Part shown: positions 29,683 through 38,347 of the stretch, one piece after another
How the letters are laid out: every line of letters starts with the position of its first letter
How positions within the stretch are numbered: the first letter of the stretch is position 1
NCBI GenBank assembly: GCA_934476235.1
Contig: CAKSNL010000006.1
Location: 83,805-147,804 of the forward strand
Source of the DNA: an uncultured Clostridia bacterium
GTDB lineage: Bacteria; Bacillota; Clostridia; CAKSNL01; HGM11501
DNA: 64,000 nt
Direction: 5' to 3'
Notes under the pieces: model-generated
Databases searched by the model: none
Seen by the model: the letters and a program-made list of their open reading frames with translations, nothing else
Told to the model about the DNA's origin: nothing
Translations under genes and position numbers: made by a program

Positions 29683-31770
29683 ATGAACATACCAGAGATT
29701 TTCGGCACCATGGTCTTTAATGACAGCGTGATGAGGCAGAAGCTGCCGAAGGAAACATATAAGACCCTTAAAAAGACTATTGACGAGGGCGCACCTTTGA
29801 CGAGGGAGACCGCGAGCGTTGTTGCCAACGCGATGAAGGACTGGGCGATAGAAAAGGGCGCGACGCATTACACGCACTGGTTCCAGCCCCTGACGGGCGT
29901 TACGGCGGAAAAGCACGACAGCTTTCTGACGCCGACAGGTCCGTGCGAGGTTATAATGGAGTTCTCGGGCAAGGAGCTTATCAAGGGCGAGCCGGACGCG
30001 TCAAGCTTTCCCTCCGGCGGTCTCCGCGCGACGTTTGAGGCGAGAGGCTACACGAGCTGGGACCCCACGAGCTATGCCTTTATAAAGGACGGCACGCTCT
30101 GCGTTCCGTGCGCTTTCTATTCCTACGGGGGCGAAGCGCTGGATAAAAAGACCCCGCTTCTGCGCTCGGTAGAGGTCATAAACGAGCAGGCAATGAGAAT
30201 AGTGCGCCTTTTCGGGAACACGACCGCGAAAAGAGTAAACGTTACGGTCGGACCGGAGCAGGAATATTTCCTTGTCGACAGGGCTCTTTACGAAAAGAGA
30301 AAGGACCTTATTTTCACGGGAAGAACGCTCTTCGGCGCAAAGCCGCCCAAGGGTCAGGAGATGGACGATCACTACTTCGGTGCGATAAAACCGCGCGTCG
30401 CGGCATATATGAAGGAGCTTGACGAGGAGCTCTGGAAGCTCGGCGTTTTTGCAAAGACCAAGCATAACGAGGTCGCTCCGGCTCAGCATGAGCTTGCGCC
30501 GGTGTTTACGAGCGTTAACCTGGCGACGGATCATAACCAGCTCACGATGGAGGTTATGAAGCGCGTTGCCCTTCGCCATGACTTAGTGTGCCTTCTGCAC
30601 GAAAAGCCCTTTGCCGGCGTGAACGGCTCCGGCAAGCACAATAACTGGTCGATATCGACCGACGACGGGAAAAATCTCTTAAATCCCGGAAAATCGCCTC
30701 ATGAGAACGCGCAGTTTCTGCTTTTCTTAACCGCGGTGATAAAGGCGGTGGATGAGTATCAGGACCTTTTGAGAATGACCGTGGCAAGCGCCGGAAACGA
30801 CCACAGACTCGGCGCGGCTGAGGCGCCCCCGGCAATTGTTTCAATGTTTTTAGGCGATCAGCTTACGGATATTCTGGAGGCTATATTAAAGGGCGAGGAG
30901 TACGACGCCAAGGATAAGATATTTATGGAGGTCGGCGTTAACGTGCTTCCGACATTTGCCAAGGACACGACAGACAGAAACAGAACGTCGCCCTTCGCGT
31001 TCACGGGTAATAAGTTTGAATTCAGAATGCCGGGCTCCACGTTCTCAATTGCGGGTCCCAATACGATATTAAACACCATAGTGGCGGAGGAGATTGAAGA
31101 GTTTGCGGATGAGCTTGAGGGAGCGGACGATCTGAGCCGCGCGGTGTTCAAGCTTATCAAGCGCGAATACGGCAAGCACAAGAGGATCGTGTTCAACGGA
31201 AACAACTATTCGGACGTCTGGGTGAAGGAAGCCAAAAAGAGGGGGCTTTTAAATCTCGGAAGCACTCCGGAGGCGATTCCGTACTTTAAGGACAAAAAGA
31301 ACATCGAGCTTTTCAAAAAGCACAATATATATACCGAAACGGAGATCGAGTCGCGCTGCGAGATATTGCTTGAAAACTATTGCAAGGTCATAAATATCGA
31401 GGCACAGACGATGATCGACATGATAAATAAGGAGATCCTCCCGGCAGTCAGCCGCTATTCAAAGGATCTGGCAGATTCGGCAGCGTCCAAAAAGGCGGTG
31501 TGCCCGACGCTTTCGTGCAAGGCGGAATGTGCGCTTGCCGAGAGGATATCAGCCCTTACAGACGAGCTTTACGACATGACCGCGGAGCTTTCCGAGGCGG
31601 TGGATAAGGCTCACGAAGTAAAGGGCATTGAAAAGAGCGCGGCGTATTACAGAGACAGGGTGCTTTCGGCAATGCGCGAGGCAAGAAGAGTGTCCGACGC
31701 GCTGGAAGTGAGCGTTTCCGAAAAATACTGGCCCTTCCCGACATACGAGGATCTGCTTTTCAGAATATAA
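29683..31770 (+). CDS. glnN: Glutamine synthetase type III
   Basis: A 695-residue GSIII, the long form found in Bacteroidetes, Cyanobacteria and some Clostridia; it makes glutamine from glutamate and ammonia. The N-terminal PEIFGTMVFND, the HYTHWFQPLTG and GPEQEYFLVD metal site, GVNGSGKHNNWSIST and NDHRLGAAEAPPAIVS are characteristic, and the C-terminal extension ends YWPFPTYEDLLFRI. RBS ACGGAGGA. Probably the last gene of the tsaE cluster, with a strong terminator after it. Confidence 0.95.
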   Translation: MNIPEIFGTMVFNDSVMRQKLPKETYKTLKKTIDEGAPLTRETASVVANAMKDWAIEKGATHYTHWFQPLTGVTAEKHDSFLTPTGPCEVIMEFSGKELIKGEPDASSFPSGGLRATFEARGYTSWDPTSYAFIKDGTLCVPCAFYSYGGEALDKKTPLLRSVEVINEQAMRIVRLFGNTTAKRVNVTVGPEQEYFLVDRALYEKRKDLIFTGRTLFGAKPPKGQEMDDHYFGAIKPRVAAYMKELDEELWKLGVFAKTKHNEVAPAQHELAPVFTSVNLATDHNQLTMEVMKRVALRHDLVCLLHEKPFAGVNGSGKHNNWSISTDDGKNLLNPGKSPHENAQFLLFLTAVIKAVDEYQDLLRMTVASAGNDHRLGAAEAPPAIVSMFLGDQLTDILEAILKGEEYDAKDKIFMEVGVNVLPTFAKDTTDRNRTSPFAFTGNKFEFRMPGSTFSIAGPNTILNTIVAEEIEEFADELEGADDLSRAVFKLIKREYGKHKRIVFNGNNYSDVWVKEAKKRGLLNLGSTPEAIPYFKDKKNIELFKKHNIYTETEIESRCEILLENYCKVINIEAQTMIDMINKEILPAVSRYSKDLADSAASKKAVCPTLSCKAECALAERISALTDELYDMTAELSEAVDKAHEVKGIEKSAAYYRDRVLSAMREARRVSDALEVSVSEKYWPFPTYEDLLFRI

Positions 31771-31799
31771 AAAAGCGCCCTGTAATGGGCTTCATAAGG

Positions 31800-31838
31800 A
31801 AGAAGGCAGCACAAAATTTGCGCTGCCTTCTTTTTTTA
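31800..31838 (+). terminator. Terminator after glnN
   Basis: AGAAGGCAGC pairs with GCTGCCTTCT followed by TTTTTT. Confidence 0.9.
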
Positions 31839-31905
31839 CGATCCGAAAACAGATCTATAAGGGTTTTTGTCACCAAAATCCGATGCTCGCTGTATCTATG
31901 GGCAA

Positions 31906-32010
31906 AAGTGATATTGTATTCGTCTAATTAAACTGCCCCGCGGGCAATATCACTATGCAAAGCATAATATAACTGCGAAGCAATATCACTCGCCGTCAGG
32001 CGAATACAAC
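31906..32010. repeat. Multi-hairpin repeat of the GATATTG type
   Basis: About 105 bp of nested inverted repeats: outer GTATTCG/CGAATAC, AGTGATATTG with CAATATCACT, and inner stems GCCCCGCGGGC, TATGC-AAA-GCATA, TGCGAAGCA and TCGCC-GTCA-GGCGA. It is different from the AAAAATCC elements. Sequences of this type are widespread in Clostridia as intergenic repeats (general knowledge, not checked). No gene is seen in 31771-32040. Confidence 0.7.
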
Positions 32011-32013
32011 CGG

Positions 32014-32038
32014 AGCGCACATCCTTTCGGAGTGCGCC
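32014..32038 (-). terminator. Hairpin after the YaiI-family gene
   Basis: GAGCGCAC pairs with GTGCGC next to the stop at 32041; no strong T run on the minus side. Confidence 0.35.
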
Positions 32039-32040
32039 CC

Positions 32041-32490
32041 TCAGCTATCCTCTTTTTTTATGCGTGTTAATATTTTTCTCATTTCGGCGGAGAATCTTTC
32101 GTCGTCCTCCTTTGTCCGCTTTTTGATTTTCGGGAGCCTTCCGCCCGATGAGCGGATTTTTTTATTGACATAGCGGCTTTCGAGCATCATGTCAATGTTG
32201 AAGTCGGTATACTCAGTCCCGTCCTGCCGCAATGCAAAGGCTCCCTTTGAAAGACAGAGCGCGGCAAGCGCAAAGTCCCCGGTTATCACGAGGTCGCCCT
32301 TGGAGCACCTTTTAAGAACCGCAAAATCCGCACTGTCCGATCCCTTGTCAACGGTGACGGTTTCCGCGTCCGCGTTTTTTAATGTGTGCGCAGTGTCGGA
32401 AAAAATGACGGAGCGGACATTAAATTCCGCGGCTATCCTGACCGCCTCGTGTGTTACGGGGCAGGCGTCCCCGTCAATCAAAACAAACAT
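32041..32490 (-). CDS. YaiI/YqxD family protein (DUF188)
   Basis: A 149-residue protein with the family pattern: VLIDGDACPVTHEAVRIA at the start, TVDKGSDSADFAVL, GDLVITGDFALAALCLSKGAFALRQDG-type sequence (key part VITGDFALA) and a basic C-terminus. The fold is PIN/NYN-nuclease-like with several conserved Asp, but activity is not established. ATG 32490 is just past the upstream SLH stop (TGATATG) and has no Shine-Dalgarno site of its own, so it is probably translated by coupling. Confidence 0.85.
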   Translation of the reverse strand: MFVLIDGDACPVTHEAVRIAAEFNVRSVIFSDTAHTLKNADAETVTVDKGSDSADFAVLKRCSKGDLVITGDFALAALCLSKGAFALRQDGTEYTDFNIDMMLESRYVNKKIRSSGGRLPKIKKRTKEDDERFSAEMRKILTRIKKEDS

Positions 32491-32491
32491 A

Positions 32492-33412
32492 TCAGAAGAA
32501 AAATTCGTACAATACCTGAATATCGTCAAAATACTTTGAGTCCGTGAAGAAGTTTACCAAAAGATTCTTTGCTTCATCCCGAAGGTCCGAAGGAAGCTTA
32601 TAATACATGGTTTTGGTGTTTTTCGCGCCGGTCTTGTAATCGTAGGAGGGATCGTTTTTGTAAGCTTCCATATTGTCCGCAATAGCGTTGAAAACGGCAA
32701 GTATTTCGGGGTTATCCGTTTTTTTGTTCAAAACCTCTCTCACCGCGGTGATTATTCTTGAAAGGCGCGCTTCGAGCTCTTCACGGGCAACCTCGGTGAT
32801 GTCAAAGGGCTTTATTTCGGGAAGATTCTGGAGCGCAAACTGCGAAAGAAGAAGCGAAAAGTCGCCGCGCGAAAACATTTCGGTCGCGTGGAAATTGCCG
32901 TTCCCGTCGGTCTCCGCCAGGTGGTTTGACAGAAGCTTTTCAACGCTTGCCCATGCCCAGTCGGACACCGCGTCGGTAACCTTAACGTCGCCGGGGAGCT
33001 TCACGAAATTCATAATCTTGTCAAGCATAACGCAGACCTGCTCTTTCGTGAGCGTGTCGTTCGGGCGGAATGTTCCGTCGGCAAAACCTTCAATATATCC
33101 GGCGTTGACCGCGGCGGAAACATCGGAGTAAAACCAGTCGTCCTTTTTCACATCGGTAAAATTGTCAATGTTTCCTCCCAGTGTATAGCCGAAAATTTTG
33201 TTGATTATCTTTACGGCTTCGGCGCGTGTCAGTGATTTTTCGGGGCAGAAAAGCCCGTTTCCGTAGCCTGCGATAACGCCCCTCGATGTGAGGGACTCTA
33301 TAGCCTTTCCGACTTCGGTGTTTGAATCCACGTCAAGAAACGCCGCGGACGAAACGCCCGTCATGAGCGTGAGCGCCAGTGCCGAGCATGTAACTGCTTT
33401 TAAGAATTTCAA
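32492..33412 (-). CDS. Secreted protein with three SLH domains
   Basis: A 306-residue exported protein. Signal peptide MKFLKAVTCSALALTLMTGVSSA; then SLH repeats in FLDVDSNTEVGKAIESLTSRG... (GYGNGLFCPEKSLTRAEAVKI), FTDVKKDDWFYSDVSAA (GFADGTFRPNDTLTKEQVCVM) and a more diverged third one. The last 100 residues are helical and not recognised. TTG 33412 is the likely start, with AAGGAG eight bases upstream; a GTG three codons earlier abuts that site. It starts right after the neighbouring envelope protein gene, in one operon. Confidence 0.88.
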   Translation of the reverse strand: MKFLKAVTCSALALTLMTGVSSAAFLDVDSNTEVGKAIESLTSRGVIAGYGNGLFCPEKSLTRAEAVKIINKIFGYTLGGNIDNFTDVKKDDWFYSDVSAAVNAGYIEGFADGTFRPNDTLTKEQVCVMLDKIMNFVKLPGDVKVTDAVSDWAWASVEKLLSNHLAETDGNGNFHATEMFSRGDFSLLLSQFALQNLPEIKPFDITEVAREELEARLSRIITAVREVLNKKTDNPEILAVFNAIADNMEAYKNDPSYDYKTGAKNTKTMYYKLPSDLRDEAKNLLVNFFTDSKYFDDIQVLYEFFF

Positions 33413-33424
33413 AATTATCACTCC

Positions 33425-34162
33425 TTAGCTTACCATGTTAAGATAATATGCTTTTCTTGCCGCCTTTTCGCCTTCGTACGCCTGGCGGATGGTCGAAATT
33501 ATCGAAGTGTCGCCTCCGACCTCGGAAAGCTCCGTTTTCATATCGGCAAGAAGCGAATTTACTTTAGAGTCACATTCGCCCAAAAGTGAGGTCGCGTACC
33601 CCGCGTACTTGCCGACGAACGCCGCTTTTGAAAGATTTTTCTTTTCCGCGGCGCTCATAGATGAAAATTCCGTCCGCGCTCTGCCCTCAATCTGGTTAAG
33701 CTGACCTATGTAGTAAGCCTTCATCGAGTAAAGCTCTGCCGTATAGCGCTTTATGATGGCGTTTTCCTTGCTTTTGTCTTTTTTCACCGTGCCCGTGTTT
33801 GCCGCGGGCTTTTCAGCCGGCTTTGTTTCCGGGCTCTCCGTCTTCTGCCCGTCCTCCGGCTTTTCTGCGGCACCGTCTTTTATGGGCTCCTCCTCAATCA
33901 GCATCTTCGTCGCGTCGGCAACGCTCAATTCGCCGGAGGCAATCTTTTCCTCCTCCTCAGCCGTAAGCTGGCGGGGCACAACATCGGTATATTTTTCAAG
34001 CTCCTTATTGAGCTTTTCCCTGTTTTCCTCGATAAGCCTCTGAGTATCCTCGGCGTTATTCGTCGCAAAAATAAAAAGTGCTTCGATGTTGTTGCGCTGC
34101 CAGAAGCAAAGAGCGGCAACGGCAAGCAATATAATAAGAAGCACGGCATATCTTTTTTTCAT
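33425..34162 (-). CDS. Membrane-anchored helical protein of unknown function
   Basis: A 245-residue protein: one N-terminal membrane helix (YAVLLIILLAVAALCFW), a charged coiled-coil stretch (DTQRLIEENREKLNKELEKY), a Pro/Lys/Glu linker and a helical C-terminal domain with many Ala, Tyr and Ser residues. No family is recognised. It is the first gene of an operon with the SLH protein and starts divergently from capA-capB, so a role in the cell envelope is inferred. Its stop merges with the RBS of the next gene. Confidence 0.75.
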   Translation of the reverse strand: MKKRYAVLLIILLAVAALCFWQRNNIEALFIFATNNAEDTQRLIEENREKLNKELEKYTDVVPRQLTAEEEEKIASGELSVADATKMLIEEEPIKDGAAEKPEDGQKTESPETKPAEKPAANTGTVKKDKSKENAIIKRYTAELYSMKAYYIGQLNQIEGRARTEFSSMSAAEKKNLSKAAFVGKYAGYATSLLGECDSKVNSLLADMKTELSEVGGDTSIISTIRQAYEGEKAARKAYYLNMVS

Positions 34163-34204
34163 AATGCACCGTCCTTTAAGATTTTTATTCCCTTTAGTAT
34201 AATA

Positions 34205-34233
34205 AGTATAGCATTAATCTCCCGCTTAGTCAA
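34205..34233 (-). promoter_or_regulatory. Sigma-A promoter of the SLH operon
   Basis: On the minus strand TTGACT, 17 bp, TATACT, with an extended -10 TG. Confidence 0.8.
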
Positions 34234-34277
34234 TATTCAAGGAAAGTTTTAAGAAAAATTTAAAAAAACGAAAGGGC

Positions 34278-34306
34278 TTTACAAACTGTTTGTTTTATAG
34301 TATAAT
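34278..34306 (+). promoter_or_regulatory. Sigma-A promoter of capA-capB
   Basis: TTTACA, 17 bp, TATAAT, 46 bases before the start codon; divergent from the SLH operon promoter. Confidence 0.85.
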
Positions 34307-34352
34307 ATTAAATGATGATAACCGAGAAAAGCATTTAAGGTGGGAAGATTCC

Positions 34353-35123
34353 ATGGAAAACATTGATTTGAGGCAGATGTTCTTTATTGTTATTAAAAAG
34401 CTGCCCGTTATTATAGCAAGCGCGCTGATTTGCGCCGTTTTAGCATTTTTGTATTCAAGCTTTATGATAACGCCGTCATATTCTTCAACGGCGTCGCTCT
34501 GTGTTCAGGCGAATGAGAACAGAGGGGACTATAAGTCGGTTACGACCGCGGATTTCACTGTGTCTGCCGATCTTGTCGACACTATTTCAGAGCTTGCCAA
34601 GAACGACGTCTGCATAAGAGCGGTCGGCGAGTCCACGGGGCTTGACAAGGTGTATACCATGGGGCAGATTCGCTCCATGCTCCAGGTTGTATCGAACGGA
34701 ACGGAAAACTTTCAGGTAAAGGCGACATGCCCGGATCCCGAATATTCTTTAATACTGGTAAATGCTTTTGCAAACGTTATTTCGGATTCCACGTTTGTTG
34801 ACGGAAACATTGTAAGCGCGAATTCAAACGACCCCTACAGAGGGTATGTCAAGAAGATACTGAAGGCCGGAACGGTCACGCTTATCAGCAACGCAAAGTC
34901 GGTTCCTCTTTCGCCTTCGTCTCCCAATAAGGCGAGAAACACATTTCTTGCGGCTCTTTTGGGCGCGGTCGTTTGCGCGGGAGTGTATGTCCTTCGCGAG
35001 AGCTTCACGATGAAAATTATCACTGAGGACGATATTGCAAGTCTTTACCAGGATATTCCCGCACTCGGAACGGTTCCGCTTTTGACGGCGAATGAAGGGA
35101 GAGAGCGACATGATAATGCGTAA
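34353..35123 (+). CDS. Polysaccharide chain-length / kinase activator protein (Wzz, YveK/CapA type)
   Basis: A 256-residue membrane protein with two helices (about residues 17-38 and 191-210) around an extracellular domain (SSTASLCVQANENRGDYKSV..., NGTENFQVKATCPDPEYSLILVNAFANVI). The second helix is followed by the short cytoplasmic tail that activates a CapB-type tyrosine kinase. Such pairs control exopolysaccharide or capsule chain length. ATG 34353 has AAGGTGGGA upstream; an earlier start 21 codons back is in the promoter leader. Its end overlaps capB by 14 bases. Confidence 0.9.
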   Translation: MENIDLRQMFFIVIKKLPVIIASALICAVLAFLYSSFMITPSYSSTASLCVQANENRGDYKSVTTADFTVSADLVDTISELAKNDVCIRAVGESTGLDKVYTMGQIRSMLQVVSNGTENFQVKATCPDPEYSLILVNAFANVISDSTFVDGNIVSANSNDPYRGYVKKILKAGTVTLISNAKSVPLSPSSPNKARNTFLAALLGAVVCAGVYVLRESFTMKIITEDDIASLYQDIPALGTVPLLTANEGRERHDNA

Positions 35124-35895
35124 AAAGAACAAGACCAACGCAATAAAAGAGACCATCAGCGCGTCATCCCTGATACTTTCGAAGGATACGCCGTTTGCGG
35201 TCAAGGAATCCTACAAGGCTATAAGAACGAACATACTTCACATACTTAAGGATAAGGACAAAAAGTGGTTCTCCGTGACAAGCCCGTGCCCCGGAACGGG
35301 GAAGACCACGGTTGCCGTGAACCTCGGCATAACCTTTGCCGAGCTCGGAAGGAAAACCGTTGTGATTGACGCCGATATGAGAAAGCCGATGATTGCAAGG
35401 CTGTTTTCCGTGCACGGAAAGAAGGGACTTTCGGAGTTCTTAAACGGGGACGATGACGGAGCAGATGTTGTTGAAACAGGGCATAACAACCTTTATGCCG
35501 TGACCGCGGGCGAGATTCCGGATAACCCGTCCGAGCTTTTGTCGTCTGACAGGTTCGCGCTTCTTTTGTCAAAGCTTTCGGAAACGTTTGACTATATAAT
35601 AGTTGACACGCCGCCCGTGGGGATGGTGACGGACGCTGCGGTAATAAGCGCGGCGGTTTCGGGAACGATGCTTGTAATAAAGCAGAACTATACCGATAAA
35701 GAGCGGTTTGACGCGACGGTTCAGGCGCTTAAGAAGGTTGACGCGAACATTTTGGGATATGTGTTAAACGCGGTTGACGAGAAAAAGTATTCCTACCGCT
35801 ACGGGCGCTACAGTCCCTATTACGGCGGATATTACGGGGGATACTACGGGCGCGAAAAGAAAGAAGCCGAGAAACAAAAAGCCATGTCAAAATAA
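35110..35895 (+). CDS. CpsD/CapB-type bacterial tyrosine kinase
   Basis: A 261-residue BY-kinase. Walker A is SPCPGTGKTTVAVNLG, Walker A' is VVIDADMRKP and Walker B is YIIVDTPPVGMVTDA. The C-terminal cluster YSYRYGRYSPYYGGYYGGYY supplies the tyrosines that are phosphorylated in trans. It needs the CapA-type membrane partner encoded just upstream. No glycosyltransferase or flippase genes follow, so this pair is separate from any polysaccharide cluster. ATG 35110 is favoured by the GGGAGAG before it. Confidence 0.93.
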   Translation: MIMRKKNKTNAIKETISASSLILSKDTPFAVKESYKAIRTNILHILKDKDKKWFSVTSPCPGTGKTTVAVNLGITFAELGRKTVVIDADMRKPMIARLFSVHGKKGLSEFLNGDDDGADVVETGHNNLYAVTAGEIPDNPSELLSSDRFALLLSKLSETFDYIIVDTPPVGMVTDAAVISAAVSGTMLVIKQNYTDKERFDATVQALKKVDANILGYVLNAVDEKKYSYRYGRYSPYYGGYYGGYYGREKKEAEKQKAMSK

Positions 35896-35930
35896 AAAAA
35901 GCCGTATACTATAAAAGTATACGGCTTTTT
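35896..35930. terminator. Bidirectional terminator after capB
   Basis: AAAAAGCCGTATACT pairs with AGTATACGGCTTTTT. Confidence 0.9.
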
Positions 35931-36309
35931 AAGTGAGCTTATATGAAAGATAAAACGCGGCAATGTCGCCCAAAAGAAAGGTAAGAATATCTAAAGAAAG
36001 CAAATTTTTTCCGAGCAGAGCGGTGTAAGCGAAAAAAACTATAACGATTACCGCCATCCCGAAAAGAACAGAGAGCGTTTTTGAAAATATAAAGTTTTTT
36101 GTTTTTCTTCCGCCCCTTATGTACTCTATAACCGAGAAGATCAAAAACGGGAAAAAGAGAAGCTTTAAATGCTCCGGAACGCTTTCGTCCACCGGTGCGA
36201 TAAGCCCGACCAAAAAGTTTTCGCCCGACCAGGTATAGAAAAAGTGCCACAGGCAGCCGAGCACGAAAACGAAGGCAATGCCCGCAAGGTAAAATAATTT
36301 TTTGTTCAT
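35929..36309 (-). CDS. Four-helix membrane protein (DUF6512-like)
   Basis: A 126-residue integral membrane protein with four hydrophobic segments (FYLAGIAFVFVLGCLWHFFY; LKLLFFPFLIFSVIEYI; TLSVLFGMAVIVIVFFAYTA; LTFLLGDIAAFYLSYKL). The WHFFYTW and PVDESVPEHLKLLFFP stretches recall a small uncharacterised family often annotated DUF6512. Function unknown. ATG 36309 has GGGAGGG nine bases upstream, but that site lies inside the terminator hairpin of the preceding gene. Confidence 0.75.
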   Translation of the reverse strand: MNKKLFYLAGIAFVFVLGCLWHFFYTWSGENFLVGLIAPVDESVPEHLKLLFFPFLIFSVIEYIRGGRKTKNFIFSKTLSVLFGMAVIVIVFFAYTALLGKNLLSLDILTFLLGDIAAFYLSYKLT

Positions 36310-36310
36310 A

Positions 36311-36351
36311 AAAACCCTCCCTTTGAAAGCATATGCCAAAGGGAGGGTTTT
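36311..36351 (-). terminator. Terminator of the Fe-alcohol dehydrogenase gene
   Basis: AAAACCCTCCCTTTG pairs with CAAAGGGAGGGTTTT. On the minus strand the 3' arm contains the Shine-Dalgarno site of the next gene. Confidence 0.85.
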
Positions 36352-36353
36352 AA

Positions 36354-37463
36354 TTACATAAAGAGCGCTTTTATTATTTCTTCAAAATATTCGGGGCTCG
36401 TTTCGCCCGGGCACTTTAAGAGCGACTTATTGCCCGAAAGGCGCGGACGGATTTTTTTAAGGTCCGCTTCGTCAAGCTTTAATTCCGGAGCCTCGGTAAG
36501 ATCGGTCGCGAGGGTCATTACCTCACCCTCCGTTCTTAAGATCTCGTCATAAAGCGCGGCGGCTCTTTCGGGCTCCCACTTGGAGGAGTGCATTAAAAAC
36601 GCGGGAAGGAAGAGCGCGCATGCGTAGCCGTGCGGAATGTCCTTCTCCTCCGACAAATAGTAAGAAAGCGCGTGGCACATCGTTGTCCCCGTTGTTTCGA
36701 TTGCAAGCCCTGCGTATATAGATGCAAGGTAGAGCGCTTCAAAATCCTTTTCGTCAAGCCCGTCGGTTCCGTAAGATGATATCGTTTCAAATTCCGGAAT
36801 CAAAAGCTTGAGCGCGCGGATAGCAAACGTGTCGGAAAAATCATCCGCCAGGCGGTTAAAATAGCTCTCAAAGGCGTGGCACATCGCGTCCAGCGCGGTG
36901 GACTTTAAGACATAAGGACTCATGAAGGTTAAATATTTCACATCGCCGAGCGCTATATCGGGCAAAAGAGCCTCGTTCGCAATGCTCTTTTTAACTCCCT
37001 CGCTTGTCGTAATGACCGCGTAGCGCGTGACCTCGCTCCCCGTTCCTGCGGTGGTTCCGACCGCGGCGATGGGAAGCGGTGCGTTTTTCACATTGTAGGA
37101 GAATGCGTCCTCCTCGCTTATACCGGGATTTGCGGCAAGAAGGGCGACAGCCTTTGCAGCGTCCAGCGCACTTCCTCCTCCGATGCCGATGACAAAATCG
37201 CAGCCGGATTTTATAGCCGCGTCTGATGCAGAGGAAACGCTTTTATATGTAGGGTTCGGCTCAACTCCCGAAAATATTTCATAGGAAACGCCTTTTTTAT
37301 CCAGCGCCTCTTTAACGTCGGAAAGCGCGCCCGTCCTTTCCGCGGCGGACGCGGTCGTGACTATCAGCGCCTTTTTGCCGAGCGACGAAAGCGCCGCGGA
37401 GTTATTTTTTACCGCACCGTTTTCTATTATCATATTCGTGGGCGAAAAAATTCTGTGTTTCAT
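36354..37463 (-). CDS. Iron-containing alcohol dehydrogenase
   Basis: A 369-residue group III dehydrogenase. The NAD(P) loop is IGIGGGSALDAAKA, followed by TTAGTGSEVTRYAV. Metal ligands can be placed at the Asp and His of STALDAMCHAFESY, the His of TGTTMCHALSYYL and the His of DIPHGYACALFLP. Typically an alcohol/aldehyde or 1,3-propanediol-type dehydrogenase; substrate not determined. It has its own consensus promoter. Confidence 0.92.
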   Translation of the reverse strand: MKHRIFSPTNMIIENGAVKNNSAALSSLGKKALIVTTASAAERTGALSDVKEALDKKGVSYEIFSGVEPNPTYKSVSSASDAAIKSGCDFVIGIGGGSALDAAKAVALLAANPGISEEDAFSYNVKNAPLPIAAVGTTAGTGSEVTRYAVITTSEGVKKSIANEALLPDIALGDVKYLTFMSPYVLKSTALDAMCHAFESYFNRLADDFSDTFAIRALKLLIPEFETISSYGTDGLDEKDFEALYLASIYAGLAIETTGTTMCHALSYYLSEEKDIPHGYACALFLPAFLMHSSKWEPERAAALYDEILRTEGEVMTLATDLTEAPELKLDEADLKKIRPRLSGNKSLLKCPGETSPEYFEEIIKALFM

Positions 37464-37486
37464 ATTATTGCCTCCTTATCTTAATT

Positions 37487-37515
37487 ATTATATTACGGCA
37501 AGGGGGCACTGTCAA
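37487..37515 (-). promoter_or_regulatory. Sigma-A promoter of the Fe-ADH gene
   Basis: On the minus strand TTGACA, 17 bp, TATAAT. Confidence 0.9.
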
Positions 37516-37618
37516 GTGGCTTTCGGAGCAATTTTGTTATATAAGGATGTGTCAGCCGCGCGCTTTTCGCTGTTTCGGAAAACAGGAGAAACGGCAATAA
37601 AAAAGCAGTATATTCGGG

Positions 37619-37647
37619 TTGACAGAAAGGGAAAAACAAGATAAAAT
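37619..37647 (+). promoter_or_regulatory. Sigma-A promoter of the sugar operon
   Basis: TTGACA, 17 bp, TAAAAT, 51 bases before the first start codon. Confidence 0.8.
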
Positions 37648-37698
37648 ATGTATGAGGTAAAACCGGAATAAATAACATTTAAGTTGGGAAGTGTTTTT

Positions 37699-38331
37699 TT
37701 GGACGTAAAGAATAAAACCGTGAATTTTCTGGGCGATTCGATAACCGAGGGGCACGGCGCGACATGCAGAGAAAACTGCTTTGTTTCCGTGTTCGGGAAA
37801 AAGACCGGGGCAAGGGTGAGAAACTACGGCATCGGCGGCACGAGGATTGCGCGCCAGAGGGAGAAGGACGAATTTGAAGAGCGCGGAAACTTCTGCGACA
37901 GGATGAGGGGCATGGAGGACGCGGACGTGATGGTCGTTTTCGGCGGAACGAACGATTTCGGGCACGGGGACGCGCCGATGGGCGTTTTTTCGGACAGGAC
38001 GGACGATACATTTTACGGAGCGTGCCACACATGCTTTTCCTATCTGGCGGAAAAATATGCCGGAAAGCCCTTATTTATCATAACTCCGCTCCACAGAATC
38101 GGAGAGCTTGATAAGAACAGAAACGGACTTTTGCTTATCGACTATGTTTCGGCGATAAAAGAGGTTGCAGCGTACTATTCCGTTCCCGTGCTTGACCTTT
38201 ACTCAGAGTACGGCATAAACCCGGTGATAGACTCTTTGCGCGAGCGGTTCATGCCGGACGCGCTTCATCCGTCGGATTTGGGGCATGAGCTTTTGGCGAA
38301 TAAAATAATTTCATACATAAAGAACATATAA
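37699..38331 (+). CDS. Single-domain SGNH hydrolase
   Basis: A 210-residue GDSL-type esterase. Block I is NFLGDSITEGHGAT (Ser nucleophile), block II is NYGIGGTRIAR, block III is VFGGTNDFGHGD, and block V is DALHPSDLGHELLA (Asp and His). All catalytic blocks are intact. No signal peptide, so it should deacylate an imported compound. The TTG start at 37699 has GGGAAG eight bases upstream; a TTG five codons earlier overlaps that site. First gene of a five-gene operon with galM and a GH43-like enzyme. Confidence 0.88.
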   Translation: MDVKNKTVNFLGDSITEGHGATCRENCFVSVFGKKTGARVRNYGIGGTRIARQREKDEFEERGNFCDRMRGMEDADVMVVFGGTNDFGHGDAPMGVFSDRTDDTFYGACHTCFSYLAEKYAGKPLFIITPLHRIGELDKNRNGLLLIDYVSAIKEVAAYYSVPVLDLYSEYGINPVIDSLRERFMPDALHPSDLGHELLANKIISYIKNI

Positions 38332-38347
38332 AACGGAGGTTGTAACG

